Positions 14,693 to 23,880 of a stretch of DNA of 64,000 bases are shown here, in pieces. Each line of letters begins with the position of its first letter. Positions within the stretch are counted from its first letter, which is position 1. The DNA comes from Methanosarcina sp. KYL-1. Its GTDB lineage: Archaea; Halobacteriota; Methanosarcinia; Methanosarcinales; Methanosarcinaceae. Under the pieces are notes generated by a model. The model saw only the letters and a list, made by a program, of their open reading frames with translations. It did no database searches and was not told the DNA's origin. The stretch lies in the NCBI RefSeq assembly GCF_024372725.1, contig NZ_VOUA01000003.1:62001-126000 (forward strand), in the 5' to 3' direction. The position numbers and the translations under genes are program-made.

Positions 14693-15697
14693 TCATCTTT
14701 CTTTCCATTTTCTGACTAAAAGTATAAAATAAATTATAATCAAAAATGTGCTAACGATAAATATTCCATCAAACCAAGATAAACCATTAAGCCACGAAGG
14801 TTTATATGCATAACCTATTGACGCTGAGAATGTATAAATTGTTAAAAATGTTCCAAATACAATAGCATTTAATTCTTGTGGAATTTTGATTGCGAAAATA
14901 CTTATTAGGATTAAAATTATTAAAAAAGCTAAAACAAAAAAAGAAACCTGTGATAGACCCATTTTCCGAGTGTAAGTAATTTTAATCTCATCTAATGACT
15001 CATTGTTCTTAGTTTCAAAATTTATTTTATATACTCCATCATAAACAGAATCTATTTTTTCTTCAAAACTCTGTCCATTTTTATTTTTATAAACATGGTT
15101 GAGTAGAACATCTATATCATAAAAATTGTTTGGGTTTATTGGTGAAATCGTTAACATAACAAATGATTCATTTAAAAAAGCAATATCATATGTGAAATTA
15201 TAATAATCAAATGGATATTTGTCATAATGTTTTTTTGAATTGAAATTCGAATCATAATATTTTATATTAAAATTAGATATATTATTATTCTTCATTTCAT
15301 CTGTTGTATTTACATAATAAATTTGAGAGGGAACTGGAAGGTTAAAGTAGGAATCACCTAAAAATTCGAATTCGCCACTAAAATTATCGATTGTTTCAAT
15401 TTTTCCGTTATTGTAGAAAATATCGATACTGGCATCAGGACTTTGTATATTAATTTCGTACGACTCATTCGCGCCTTCCGATTTATAGTTTTCAACATAA
15501 GGCTTGAAGACAGATATTCCAAAAATCCTAGATTGATTATAATCAAAATTTTGAACATTAATCTGAAAATATGCATGACCTTCAAGATCAGGTTCTATTA
15601 GTGCATAGTAAGTTGGAATTTCTTTATTTGGACTATTTGCAGCACATACACCTACAAAAAGAATTGTGATAAATATTAGAATTATTATGGTTTTCAT
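14693..15697 (-). CDS. secreted/membrane protein, DUF4436-like layout (AT-rich cargo)
   Basis: A 334-aa protein with an N-terminal signal or anchor (ILIFITILFVGVCAA), an extracellular beta-rich domain of about 220 residues with many N-x-S/T sites and a YPFDYYNFTY motif, and three C-terminal membrane helices ending in VRKWKER. The YPFD motif before a three-helix C-terminus recalls DUF4436; this is a tentative reading. The codon choice is far more AT-rich than that of the neighbours, and the gene is isolated between two GC-rich repeat patches, so it looks like separately acquired cargo that could alter the host surface. Confidence 0.65.
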   Translation of the reverse strand: MKTIIILIFITILFVGVCAANSPNKEIPTYYALIEPDLEGHAYFQINVQNFDYNQSRIFGISVFKPYVENYKSEGANESYEINIQSPDASIDIFYNNGKIETIDNFSGEFEFLGDSYFNLPVPSQIYYVNTTDEMKNNNISNFNIKYYDSNFNSKKHYDKYPFDYYNFTYDIAFLNESFVMLTISPINPNNFYDIDVLLNHVYKNKNGQSFEEKIDSVYDGVYKINFETKNNESLDEIKITYTRKMGLSQVSFFVLAFLIILILISIFAIKIPQELNAIVFGTFLTIYTFSASIGYAYKPSWLNGLSWFDGIFIVSTFLIIIYFILLVRKWKER

Positions 15698-16367
15698 TGT
15701 CTTATTTATTTTATTAGTTATTCTTATTTAATTCTAGTTAATGTGATTTAGATTCCATATACATGATACTATTTTAGGATTCTCGGTTCTATCATAAGGT
15801 TAAATAAGATAACCCGGTTTATCATGAGCATCAAGAAAATCAAAATTGTTACGATCAAAAATTAATTAATTTTTCAATAGCAATAGACATTAGTAAAAAG
15901 TGCCTATGTTTTTCTCACAATTTTTTTACATTTACTCATACACTCCCAGGCACAAACAAGCATATTCCTATAAGTTCTGTAATATACCTGTTTGGTGCCA
16001 CATAGGACAGGATGGCAAAAAAGGGACCTTTCCTTTCAATGTATGAAAAGTTGATATTGAAATTACTTAAAGCGTGTTACTTTTGATCATCATTTTTATG
16101 TTGCTTTGGTGTATTTGGAACCAAGTATTCTTTTTTCCTTTTTTTGCTCCTTTCAGGATGTAAGTTTCCAAGGATCCAAACTTCCTTTCAAAAAAAATAG
16201 GTGAAATTTTTCCCAGCTGCAGACTCTCACGGGGCTCTCGGTTCGTACCTTCCTTGCAGGTCTGCTCCGGACCTCCCGGTTCCTCCGTTACACTCTAAAA
16301 AAATGTAGTTTAATGGGGTTTTTGGCTGGGAAGGTTCTGGTTTTTAGTTTTTGTATATATTATTATG
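15698..16367. other. 670-bp intergenic region
   Basis: No gene seen. The first 500 bp are AT-rich; 16210-16290 is GC-rich with CAGCTGCAGAC, CCTTGCAGGTCTGCTCCGGACC and similar repeats related to those at 14.28-14.35 kb. TGCCTATG...CCAGGCA segments near 15900-15960 give weak dyads. Confidence 0.4.
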
Positions 16368-17243
16368 TTATTGGATGGCAGAAAGTTCTGCAAGGTCATA
16401 ATTTTTCCATTCTGATATTGTGCGATGATTGACCCCTATCTTTCCTGCGATCTCCCCCTGGGTCATTCCATTTGCATTCAAATCTCTAATCAGTTTGACG
16501 CATCCTGCAGCCATTCTTTGAAGCCGGCCAATTTTTTTCTTATCTATTTTTTCGGCTTCTTCATCTTCTCCAATGCTCTCAAAAAACTCTGCTTTCTTTT
16601 TCCTGTATTCAGTGTACAGGGACTTACTCACTCCACAAATCTTAAACAGATCATCCATTTGAGGGACAGGTATCATCCCTATTGGGCTGTAGACTCCATC
16701 TCGGTTTATCGTGTATCTCATTAGGACAGGTTCTGTCAGAAAATCAGTATTGACCCTCCATGGCTCAAAAAATGTATTTTTTCTGTACTCTCCCTCATCT
16801 AACTTCTCATGTTCAGCCCAGCATCTGAATATGCAATCTGTCTGCACCTGGACCTGAGGATCTAGGATCTTGAGGTGCTGCAGGTTGGCAACGATGGCAA
16901 TTCTCTTTTCTCCGTATACCTGCAGTGTTTTATTAACGATGGCATTTCCTGGACTATGCCAGTCTCTGTTATAGCCTCCAGCTGCAGTGGCCTCTTCCCA
17001 GACAATAGATGTTTTTTCCATGGATTTCAGGGCATCAGTCAATTGTTTTGCACCAAAGCAGATGTTTTCAGCTGTGATGTCCGGATCGATCCTGCAAGCC
17101 ATTGCCAGGGATATCACACTTTTTCCGGACCTGCGCCGGCCTATAAATGCATATAATGTTGAGTCCTCCATCTGCTGAGCTATTTTCGCCTGGTTTACAA
17201 AGTAACCGAAGTAGTTGAATTTCCGGCTTATTCCGTCTTCCAT
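16368..17243 (-). CDS. Zot-like P-loop ATPase with C-terminal HTH
   Basis: A 291-aa protein. Walker A is FIGRRRSGKS (residues 33-42), Walker B is probably TSIVWEEAT (near residue 80), and a sensor-like IAIVANLQHLKILD follows, the order seen in Zot/FtsK-type packaging or assembly ATPases of tailless viruses. The last 30 residues (MTQGEIAGKIGVNHRTISEWK) form a helix-turn-helix, an unusual addition. It overlaps the upstream gene by 16 bp. Likely role: energising DNA packaging or extrusion. A DNA-transfer or regulatory ATPase is the alternative. Confidence 0.65.
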   Translation of the reverse strand: MEDGISRKFNYFGYFVNQAKIAQQMEDSTLYAFIGRRRSGKSVISLAMACRIDPDITAENICFGAKQLTDALKSMEKTSIVWEEATAAGGYNRDWHSPGNAIVNKTLQVYGEKRIAIVANLQHLKILDPQVQVQTDCIFRCWAEHEKLDEGEYRKNTFFEPWRVNTDFLTEPVLMRYTINRDGVYSPIGMIPVPQMDDLFKICGVSKSLYTEYRKKKAEFFESIGEDEEAEKIDKKKIGRLQRMAAGCVKLIRDLNANGMTQGEIAGKIGVNHRTISEWKNYDLAELSAIQ

Positions 17244-17764
17244 GCTTCCTCCTTCACTGGCAGCAATCCTATTTCTTCAAAATATGCATTGATATGCTCA
17301 ACTGTTTGTGTCACGTCTTTATTTATGTCATAATATATTGTCCCATCCTGGCCACTCGGGACCTGCATTTTGAAGATTGTTTTTCGGAGCGCACTAATAC
17401 ATATTCGTTCTATTACGCATGAAAATTGATATTCAATGCATACTTTTAAGTCAAGGCCTCTTGAATATACACTGTTTTGGAAATCTCTTCGGTATAGCTC
17501 ACTGTTTTTGAGTTCTGCTTGGGTAATACCATCAATGTGCCGCTTGAATGTCCTTGCAATGGATTCTAATTTTTCGATGCATTCCAGATCCTTTTCATCA
17601 AATGCCAGAATTGACATATTCTTGAGGTGCCCTACTATATCGATATACGAGATATAATCCTGATTTTTCAGGCTCTCTGTCAATTTGATCATCAAATCTT
17701 GGTATGGATAATTAAAATCGAATTGATTGTTTCCATCTACAACCTTGTATCCTGTCATATTCAA
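17228..17764 (-). CDS. partner of the ATPase, unknown 178-aa protein
   Basis: A helical soluble protein (LMIKLTESLKNQDYISYIDIVGHL, DLECIEKLESIARTFKRHIDG) with no recognised motif. It is the first gene of a leftward pair and its end overlaps the ATPase start by 16 bp, so the two are probably co-translated and may work together. Shares a divergent promoter region (17765-17852) with the structural block. Confidence 0.6.
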   Translation of the reverse strand: MNMTGYKVVDGNNQFDFNYPYQDLMIKLTESLKNQDYISYIDIVGHLKNMSILAFDEKDLECIEKLESIARTFKRHIDGITQAELKNSELYRRDFQNSVYSRGLDLKVCIEYQFSCVIERICISALRKTIFKMQVPSGQDGTIYYDINKDVTQTVEHINAYFEEIGLLPVKEEAWKTE

Positions 17765-17852
17765 CTCCTATTTTCTGTCTAAAAATTCCTAATGTACACT
17801 AAAATATATATACTAAACTGCATATATCATTTTTTAGGAGGTGTATCCTAAG
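17765..17852. promoter_or_regulatory. Divergent promoter between ATPase pair and structural block
   Basis: A compact 88-bp region with AAAATATATATACTAAA (about 17801-17817), which can serve as TATA box on either strand. The rightward transcript has a strong RBS, AGGAGGTG, at 17836-17842. Confidence 0.5.
17836..17842 (+). promoter_or_regulatory. Strong RBS deciding a TTG start
   Basis: GGAGGTG lies ten bases before TTG 17853. The in-frame GTG 17841 falls inside this RBS and cannot be the start. Confidence 0.6.
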
Positions 17853-18344
17853 TTGATTACCATAATCTCTCTTGCAATCTTTGGTATATTTGCCTGTATA
17901 GGTACTCTATACTACACTACAGACAAGCTTGACAGTTGCTACAAACGCGGCCTGGAAGGACTTGCAGCCCTTCAGGGCAACACAAAAGGATATCTGAACT
18001 TAACAGCCTTCGTGCCAGGTATGAAATCATCCCGGGCAATCAGAAGGAAAAATATGGTTGCCATGGACAGATTCAAGAAAAACGAAAAAGCATACATGGC
18101 CGGCAATGCAATTGGTATCCTGGTCCTGCTCGTAACATTGATGTTATGTGCCCTATTGTTTGGTACCTTACAGGGCCAAACTGACGGGAAAATAGCAGCC
18201 CTCAACGACTCTCAGGCAACCACCAGCTATGGTAATATCAAGACCACAGGCTGGGGAGCAATCGACCTTTACGGCATGGTTCCATATGTCGCGGTTTTCA
18301 TTGTCATCCTGGGGATGCTGATGGGTCTGGCAAAGAATGCTTAA
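17853..18344 (+). CDS. membrane protein, structural block gene 1
   Basis: 163 aa from the TTG start. An N-terminal membrane helix (ITIISLAIFGIFACIGTLYY), a basic cytosolic or internal part (SSRAIRRKNMVAMDRFKKN), a second helix (AIGILVLLVTLMLCALLFG), a polar loop and a C-terminal helix (MVPYVAVFIVILGMLMG). No family recognised. First gene of the rightward block that carries the surface protein; probably part of the particle membrane. Confidence 0.65.
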   Translation: MITIISLAIFGIFACIGTLYYTTDKLDSCYKRGLEGLAALQGNTKGYLNLTAFVPGMKSSRAIRRKNMVAMDRFKKNEKAYMAGNAIGILVLLVTLMLCALLFGTLQGQTDGKIAALNDSQATTSYGNIKTTGWGAIDLYGMVPYVAVFIVILGMLMGLAKNA

Positions 18345-18359
18345 GCGGAGGTTCACCGA

Positions 18360-18680
18360 ATGGACCAACCTCTTTTTCTTTTTCTACAGGCTGCAGCTTT
18401 CCTGATCTTTTTCTATACTATTGAAAGGGACACATGGCACGGGCTACTAATTTTTCTAAGTACTGCGCTATTCCTGGCTCTCTCATTAGCGAGTTTCAAC
18501 ATTGAGACGTATCACGTTTTTCTCAATGAATCAACAAGCACGATCATAGAGCACACTCACCAGGTCTACGATCCCGGCTATGCCTACCTGAATGTGGGTA
18601 TGGTCCTGCTGTCCGGAAGCTTGGGGATCATCAAGGCGATAACATTCAGAGATTCTCGCATACAGGAGGATGAATCATGA
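18360..18680 (+). CDS. three-TM membrane protein, structural block gene 2
   Basis: 106 aa with three hydrophobic helices (FLFLQAAAFLIFFY, LLIFLSTALFLALSLASF, YLNVGMVLLSGSLGIIKA) and an acidic C-terminus. GGAGG precedes the start and the end overlaps the next gene by ATGA. Confidence 0.6.
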   Translation: MDQPLFLFLQAAAFLIFFYTIERDTWHGLLIFLSTALFLALSLASFNIETYHVFLNESTSTIIEHTHQVYDPGYAYLNVGMVLLSGSLGIIKAITFRDSRIQEDES

Positions 18681-19111
18681 CCTCAGACCCATCTCAAAAC
18701 CCATTCAAGGACAATCTCATAAAATACGCAGGGACCCCTGACGGCATCCCTCCTGCAGAACTGCTTCGAAATTGGGGCCCTCTGAACAAGCAACTTGCAT
18801 TTAGCAACCTCAAAAAAGAGGACTGTGAAGACATCGAAGAAATTCTCCGGATCCGGCAGCTGAAGGAAATGTCTGGAAAACGGGACTACGAACTCCGCCA
18901 AATGGATATGGCAGGGGCAGATCAGACCACAATAATTGCAAAATGTCTCACCAGCTTGGGCCGGGACGGCTTCCTGATCAAGAGAGCCACAACTGCCAGC
19001 TACAAGATGGAATCACCAGACACAGACAAAAAGAAGAGCCGCTTCCTGGGAATTGGAGCTCCAAGGCAACAGTCTCAGCCTCCAGCACAGCAGCCACAGG
19101 GGGGATATTAA
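18677..19111 (+). CDS. soluble protein with Gln/Pro tail, structural block gene 3
   Basis: 144 aa, helical and charged (DCEDIEEILRIRQLKEMSGKR), then a basic linker (DKKKSR) and a low-complexity tail (QQSQPPAQQPQGG). No membrane segment, so it could lie inside the particle or bind DNA. Unknown family. Confidence 0.6.
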   Translation: MTSDPSQNPFKDNLIKYAGTPDGIPPAELLRNWGPLNKQLAFSNLKKEDCEDIEEILRIRQLKEMSGKRDYELRQMDMAGADQTTIIAKCLTSLGRDGFLIKRATTASYKMESPDTDKKKSRFLGIGAPRQQSQPPAQQPQGGY

Positions 19112-19863
19112 TGTCAAATCCGCTTCAGACAATCACAATTCTATGCATGTTCGAATCAATTCTTTTGGGCCTGGTACTCTTCCTTACATTCTTCGGGTTC
19201 CCGGGCTGGCTCAGGATCGCAACGGCAAAACTTCAGGGGAAAAGATACGTATTAGGCCTCTCAAAGGATGCAATACTCTCCTTTGAAGGGGCAAATGAGG
19301 TAGAGGGAACATACCGAACAGATAAGGGAACGTACGAGCTCGAACCAGAGGACTCATACAGCTTCAACGGTACCAAAGGGGCAATCTGGTATAAACCGTA
19401 CAATCAGGCAGTCAGCGCCCGGATAATGCCCCTCCTGAGGGACATACGAGAGATGGGCATCGAAAGTTATGGGGAATTAATGTTCCTATATTCAACCCCT
19501 CTTGAGCAGATCAGGGATAAACTAGGGGACTCAGTTGCAGCCATAGCTGAGAAAATCCAGGCACATGACGGCAAGATCCTGCAGGACCTGGAGGTCATCC
19601 GGATCACTGACCTGAAGAATTACCTTGAGAGCCGCAGCCCGGCTGCAGAGAATGCGGTCATAGAGAGGGAGGTGGACATAGTCAGGCGGAAAATGCGGAA
19701 CCCCCTGGGAAATACGAATGTCCTCCTTTTCATCCTCATGGCTGGCCTGCTTGGCCTGGCATTCGGCTATATGATGGCAGGAGCAGGGGGAGGCGGAGGA
19801 GAGCCGTCTACTGCAGTTGCTGGTATGCAGGCCGCCGCAGCTCCTCTCACTCAGCTAAAATGA
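19111..19863 (+). CDS. 250-aa two-TM protein, structural block gene 4
   Basis: An N-terminal helix (ILCMFESILLGLVLFLTFFG), a soluble domain of about 170 residues with a beta-rich front (YVLGLSKDAILSFEGANEVEG) and helical back (IREMGIESYGELMFL), then a C-terminal membrane helix (VLLFILMAGLLGLAFGYMM) and a Gly/Ala-rich tail. Start ATG 19111 overlaps the previous stop by one base. Probably a major membrane-anchored particle protein; unassigned. Confidence 0.6.
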   Translation: MSNPLQTITILCMFESILLGLVLFLTFFGFPGWLRIATAKLQGKRYVLGLSKDAILSFEGANEVEGTYRTDKGTYELEPEDSYSFNGTKGAIWYKPYNQAVSARIMPLLRDIREMGIESYGELMFLYSTPLEQIRDKLGDSVAAIAEKIQAHDGKILQDLEVIRITDLKNYLESRSPAAENAVIEREVDIVRRKMRNPLGNTNVLLFILMAGLLGLAFGYMMAGAGGGGGEPSTAVAGMQAAAAPLTQLK

Positions 19864-19873
19864 GGTGGTCTAA

Positions 19874-20122
19874 ATGGGATATGTCGGAGCCTGGATAAAA
19901 GTGATGGTTGGCCTCTTCATCCTGGGAGCCACTTTCATCTTCAATCAACCGATTTTTGACTTCCTGTTTGCGTTAGGTTGGGCAATGGGAGGAAATGCAG
20001 CACACACAGCTGACACGATAGATGGAGAGCTGAGATATCTTCCTGTATTGATTTCGCTGTCGCTGATTCTTTGGGGATTCATAGAAGCTACTCGTTCAGA
20101 AGGGAACAGCCTATGGAAATGA
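19874..20122 (+). CDS. two-TM membrane protein, structural block gene 5
   Basis: 82 aa with helices at residues 8-35 and 55-72 (YLPVLISLSLILWGFIEA). GAGGTGG precedes ATG 19874. It ends four bases into the surface-protein gene (ATGA), so the two are coupled. Confidence 0.6.
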   Translation: MGYVGAWIKVMVGLFILGATFIFNQPIFDFLFALGWAMGGNAAHTADTIDGELRYLPVLISLSLILWGFIEATRSEGNSLWK

Positions 20123-22890
20123 AATGTCTCTTCTATCTCTTTCTCCTTTTTTTCCTGTTATCTACAGCAGCAACAGCCAACGCATTTGAGGACACAATCG
20201 AACGATATGAAAACAGTTATGCCGATTATTGGTCAACGAGTTCGTCACTAAGCATAAGTGGTGGAGTTTTAACAAGTTCTTCGGTGACCGTAACTGCGGT
20301 TCCTGACCCTAGAGGGATTGCAAACACCGCACTGAAATTATATGCGACTTCAACTGACGGGAATGGCTACTCATGCATATACTGTAATATACGAACAAAT
20401 GGAATGAATTTTCCGCAGGACTATTTTGCTTTCACCCTGATCGACGGTCCGACCACTTACGGATATACAGGGACCACGTCTTACGAACTCCAACGAGGAT
20501 TATACATATATGTCTATCAGTCCGGCACAAGCACTAAAATGGCAACATATCATTCCATGACCACGACGGACGAGACCAAATATGAGGTTATCCAAAGTGG
20601 ATCTTATTTTGATATATATGGGAATGGGGTATTACTGGGGAGCATTGCGAACAGCTATCCCGCATACACTGGCGGGATCGACATAGGTATTTCGATAGGG
20701 AACGCACTCGCGGCGCCATCTAGTACTCGCACCGCAACGTCTATTGTGTATCTTGACGATTTTACAACGGGTTCCTGCATCGGCATCCCCGATACCGTCA
20801 CTGAATCGAGTGATACAATTACGTTCACGTGGTCTGAGCAATTGGCTCGCTCATATCCCGATTCATCGCATGACATCACGCTATATTCAATCACCGGGAC
20901 AAAACCCGGCGAAATCTCGTCATGGACAATCCCAGGTGACAGCACGGGGGGCGGAGATGAGGCGGGGTATATTGTTGCAAACAGATTAGACACATTTGGG
21001 GAAAATTTTGGATTGTGCCTGCTAGAAATAACCCGGGGATCTATAATTTTAGCAGATACTTATTTTTATTACTCTCAGCTCTCAAACCCTGGAGTTTACC
21101 CAGATGTTCTTTTTTATGGGGGTTCAGATGTCGCTACAACGATCCAAGATGACGATCTGACAGGGGGCGATGTCGATGCTGGAGATCATATATATCTGAT
21201 TCCAGCCGAAGAAGACGGGACATATAATTTCACATATACAATACAGGGCACTCCGTATGCATTTGAGGCCGATCTGGAAATCATATATGGAGCAGAAACA
21301 ATCAATTCTACCACTTTCTCATTTTTGAATCTATACCATCCCTATGAAATCTCTCTTGATGGGGGGCCCATTTCAGATAATGCTACAGCAGCATCCGGTT
21401 CATTCCTGTTCCTAGGAAACCTTTCAGATGGAGATTCTCTAAGCGTGGATGACGATTGCTATGAATTCGATGACGAGGGAAACATATCTGCAGGAAACCT
21501 TATCGTCTCGCTGAACTCGTCAGATTTGAACTCTACAACTGAAAATCTACTCTCTGAAATCGTCGCGAATGGAACAGCTGACGTATCCGCGAGCCTTTCA
21601 TATTTGGGGAACTGGACCCTGCTCCTGACAGCTAACACTCTCGGGCATATTGGGAACTTGATTCCTATTTCAACTACTGCAGAAAACATAACGGCCAGCG
21701 GACCATTTCTTTCAGGTGGTACAGATTATCCGGGAAAAACATATGGTGAATCTACCTGGTCCTACACAGTCACGGATTGGACCAATCTCACAACCCACAT
21801 ATTTTCATTCACCCCGGACCTTACGATGCCGGGGATATATGGATATGTGAAGAATTCAGCCACACAGGACCCAATACAATCTGCCACTGTAACAATTTCT
21901 AACGGGACCGTGACATACTACATCATGACCGACGAAAACGGTATGTACCTCAAAACCACAGGACTTTCACCCGGGCAATATACAGTTTCAGTGGCTAAGT
22001 CCGGATATACAACTGCGGTGCCATCGTATACAGATTTCGTGACAGAAGGGGCCACTACCAGGCAGGACCTCTACCTGGATATTGAGTCAGGAGCTGGGAT
22101 ATATTACGCTCCGCATGACGTGCTTTATACAGTATGGGAATATTGGTATTCCGGAGAAGGGCTCTCTGGAGTCTCATATCGCTGTTATGACAACGAATCC
22201 GAGCTCATCAAATCAGGGACAACGGACGACAGAGGCTCATTTGTAGTAGAGGATATGGACCAGGGAACCAGGTACAGGATTGACCTGGTGTATGGAGAAC
22301 AGACGTACACTGAATATTTCGAGCCTGGTTTGAGCGAATATATTATTGTGCTCAACAAAGGAAACATAGTTCATGAGTACTACAATGATTGGCTGAACCT
22401 CACATATTCTGAGGGACCGGGATCCACAACAGTCCTATATACAAGCACAAAAGCAGTGTCGTCAGTCTCCCTTGCCGCTACAGCTACAAACGGGACTGAG
22501 GTATATTCTCAGACGAGCACGGAGGATAATGGCAATTTCACTTTTTCTTATCCGGAAGGTGACTATCTCCTGCAGTTCAGAATTCAGACTGAGGACGGCA
22601 ATTCTGCAGCTCAGTCCTGGGCTATCAGTTACTCTGCCTCAGTGGACCTGGTCCCTGACTCATACCCGGCCTGGCTGAAAAATCTGATTTTTGTGGCCAT
22701 AATATTGATTTTCCTTATGGCATTCGGAAAGGGGCGGAGTGACGTTTCTTGCGGGTCTGCTGCGGTGCTGACGAGCCTGGGGTATAAGCTGGGCTGGCTG
22801 ATCTGTTCATTTGGGTTTGTGGTCTTGGTGTGGATCGTTGCGCTGGGTGGGATATACCTGCATCAGAAGAGGACCGGAGGGGTGGGCTGA
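20119..22890 (+). CDS. large surface (spike/adhesin-like) protein
   Basis: About 923 aa, by far the largest structural-block product. A signal peptide (LFYLFLLFFLLSTAATANA) is followed by a lectin- or LamG-like beta domain (about residues 25-215), further Ig-like beta domains, a carboxypeptidase-regulatory-like domain (about 570-650, GIYGYVKNSATQDPIQSA, then TDENGMY and LSPGQYTV), a second similar domain (about 676-735), and two C-terminal membrane helices (NLIFVAIILIFLMAFG; LICSFGFVVLVWIVALGG). Many N-x-S/T sites. The layout fits a membrane-anchored virus spike or host adhesin; flanking small membrane genes favour the spike. ATG 20119 is preferred for its ATGA overlap; ATG 20113 is possible. 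Confidence 0.7.
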   Translation: MKCLFYLFLLFFLLSTAATANAFEDTIERYENSYADYWSTSSSLSISGGVLTSSSVTVTAVPDPRGIANTALKLYATSTDGNGYSCIYCNIRTNGMNFPQDYFAFTLIDGPTTYGYTGTTSYELQRGLYIYVYQSGTSTKMATYHSMTTTDETKYEVIQSGSYFDIYGNGVLLGSIANSYPAYTGGIDIGISIGNALAAPSSTRTATSIVYLDDFTTGSCIGIPDTVTESSDTITFTWSEQLARSYPDSSHDITLYSITGTKPGEISSWTIPGDSTGGGDEAGYIVANRLDTFGENFGLCLLEITRGSIILADTYFYYSQLSNPGVYPDVLFYGGSDVATTIQDDDLTGGDVDAGDHIYLIPAEEDGTYNFTYTIQGTPYAFEADLEIIYGAETINSTTFSFLNLYHPYEISLDGGPISDNATAASGSFLFLGNLSDGDSLSVDDDCYEFDDEGNISAGNLIVSLNSSDLNSTTENLLSEIVANGTADVSASLSYLGNWTLLLTANTLGHIGNLIPISTTAENITASGPFLSGGTDYPGKTYGESTWSYTVTDWTNLTTHIFSFTPDLTMPGIYGYVKNSATQDPIQSATVTISNGTVTYYIMTDENGMYLKTTGLSPGQYTVSVAKSGYTTAVPSYTDFVTEGATTRQDLYLDIESGAGIYYAPHDVLYTVWEYWYSGEGLSGVSYRCYDNESELIKSGTTDDRGSFVVEDMDQGTRYRIDLVYGEQTYTEYFEPGLSEYIIVLNKGNIVHEYYNDWLNLTYSEGPGSTTVLYTSTKAVSSVSLAATATNGTEVYSQTSTEDNGNFTFSYPEGDYLLQFRIQTEDGNSAAQSWAISYSASVDLVPDSYPAWLKNLIFVAIILIFLMAFGKGRSDVSCGSAAVLTSLGYKLGWLICSFGFVVLVWIVALGGIYLHQKRTGGVG

Positions 22891-23279
22891 TGGCAGATAA
22901 GTTGAAAGGATATGCTTTTTCTATGATGCTGCTTCAGCTGTCCCTGGTGCTGCTCGGGCTGACTGAGGTATATCCATTTTCCCTTGAGATTGCAGGGTTC
23001 GATGTCTATGGAGACATTACGGAGACTATGACCAGCATTCAGACCATGTTTTCTGGAATTGCAGAAAACGGAGTATTGACGAGTGTTGCAATTTCAGGGA
23101 TGGTTTTGCTGATGGGCGTGAAGGTTGTCTTGGAGTTCGCCCTGATGGTCATAGTAGGTACCTATCCTATTATGACGGCAATGGGCTTGCCTGGGACCTT
23201 TGCCTTACCTATCAGCCTGTTCTTTGGAACTGTGGCAATTTACGGGCTTGCTATGAAGCTCCTGGGGAGAGATGGATAA
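22890..23279 (+). CDS. four-TM protein, structural block gene 7
   Basis: 129 aa with four hydrophobic helices (FSMMLLQLSLVLLGL; VAISGMVLLMGVKVVLEFAL; MVIVGTYPIMTAMGL; LPISLFFGTVAIYGLAM). Small multi-helix membrane proteins next to the spike are the matrix-like proteins of pleolipoviruses; this one has the right size, but homology is not shown. Confidence 0.6.
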   Translation: MADKLKGYAFSMMLLQLSLVLLGLTEVYPFSLEIAGFDVYGDITETMTSIQTMFSGIAENGVLTSVAISGMVLLMGVKVVLEFALMVIVGTYPIMTAMGLPGTFALPISLFFGTVAIYGLAMKLLGRDG

Positions 23280-23312
23280 TGGATTATTTCCCGGGAAATA
23301 TTTGGAGGATTT

Positions 23313-23744
23313 ATGGCCGGCTGGAATGATTACAACAGGACGGAGGCTTTCCAGAGCCTCGATAACCTGCGGGAGAATTTTTCATATCAGTACAATATTT
23401 CGGACTACCCTGCAATTCAAAACATGACAAATGCCAGCGCAGCTGATGACCCGGCTGCAGCTGCGAACTCTATTTTAACGCCTGTGAATTCGTTCTGGGC
23501 TTCACCTTCGCTGTATGGGTCCTGGTTCTACGTGGTCCTGATTATCATCACTGTAGGGATCATCTATGTGAAGAGCCAGAGCCTGCACAGGACCTGCATA
23601 GCTATGTTGTTTATGAGCCTCCTGGCGGTTGCTCCGGAAGCTGTAGGGGTGATCTACATTCCATACCAGGCTTTGTATATGCTGTATGTTTTCACGGCTG
23701 TGAGCCTGACAGGGGTTCTGTATACGTTCTGGGTTGGTGATTGA
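23313..23744 (+). CDS. membrane protein with N-terminal ectodomain, block gene 8
   Basis: 143 aa. The first 70 residues are polar with several N-x-S/T sites (YNRTEAF, NISDYPAIQNMTNAS), followed by three membrane helices (WFYVVLIIITVGIIYV; IAMLFMSLLAVAPEAVGVIY; LYMLYVFTAVSLTGVLY). GGAGG at 23303-23307 supports ATG 23313. Confidence 0.6.
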   Translation: MAGWNDYNRTEAFQSLDNLRENFSYQYNISDYPAIQNMTNASAADDPAAAANSILTPVNSFWASPSLYGSWFYVVLIIITVGIIYVKSQSLHRTCIAMLFMSLLAVAPEAVGVIYIPYQALYMLYVFTAVSLTGVLYTFWVGD

Positions 23745-23876
23745 ATGGGCAAGAAAAAGAAATTTGAGATACAGGTAGATAGGATCCAGGACGTAGAGGT
23801 CAGGGTCCTGGACCGTGACTATAAGCCGATGGGGGATTTTACCCTGAATGATTTTATGAGGAAGTTCGTGCGGTGA
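23745..23876 (+). CDS. 43-aa charged protein
   Basis: MGKKKKFEIQVDRIQDVEVR... ends VRKF-like basic residues. Starts immediately after the previous stop. Its beta-strand-like alternation may form a small DNA-binding or adaptor unit. Unknown. Confidence 0.45.
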   Translation: MGKKKKFEIQVDRIQDVEVRVLDRDYKPMGDFTLNDFMRKFVR

Positions 23877-23880
23877 TTGT

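Noticed and set aside
18943-19110. Upstream extension of the 250-aa structural protein gene
   Set aside because: It lies wholly inside the preceding gene in another frame; ATG 19111 with the TAATG overlap fits the rest of the operon.
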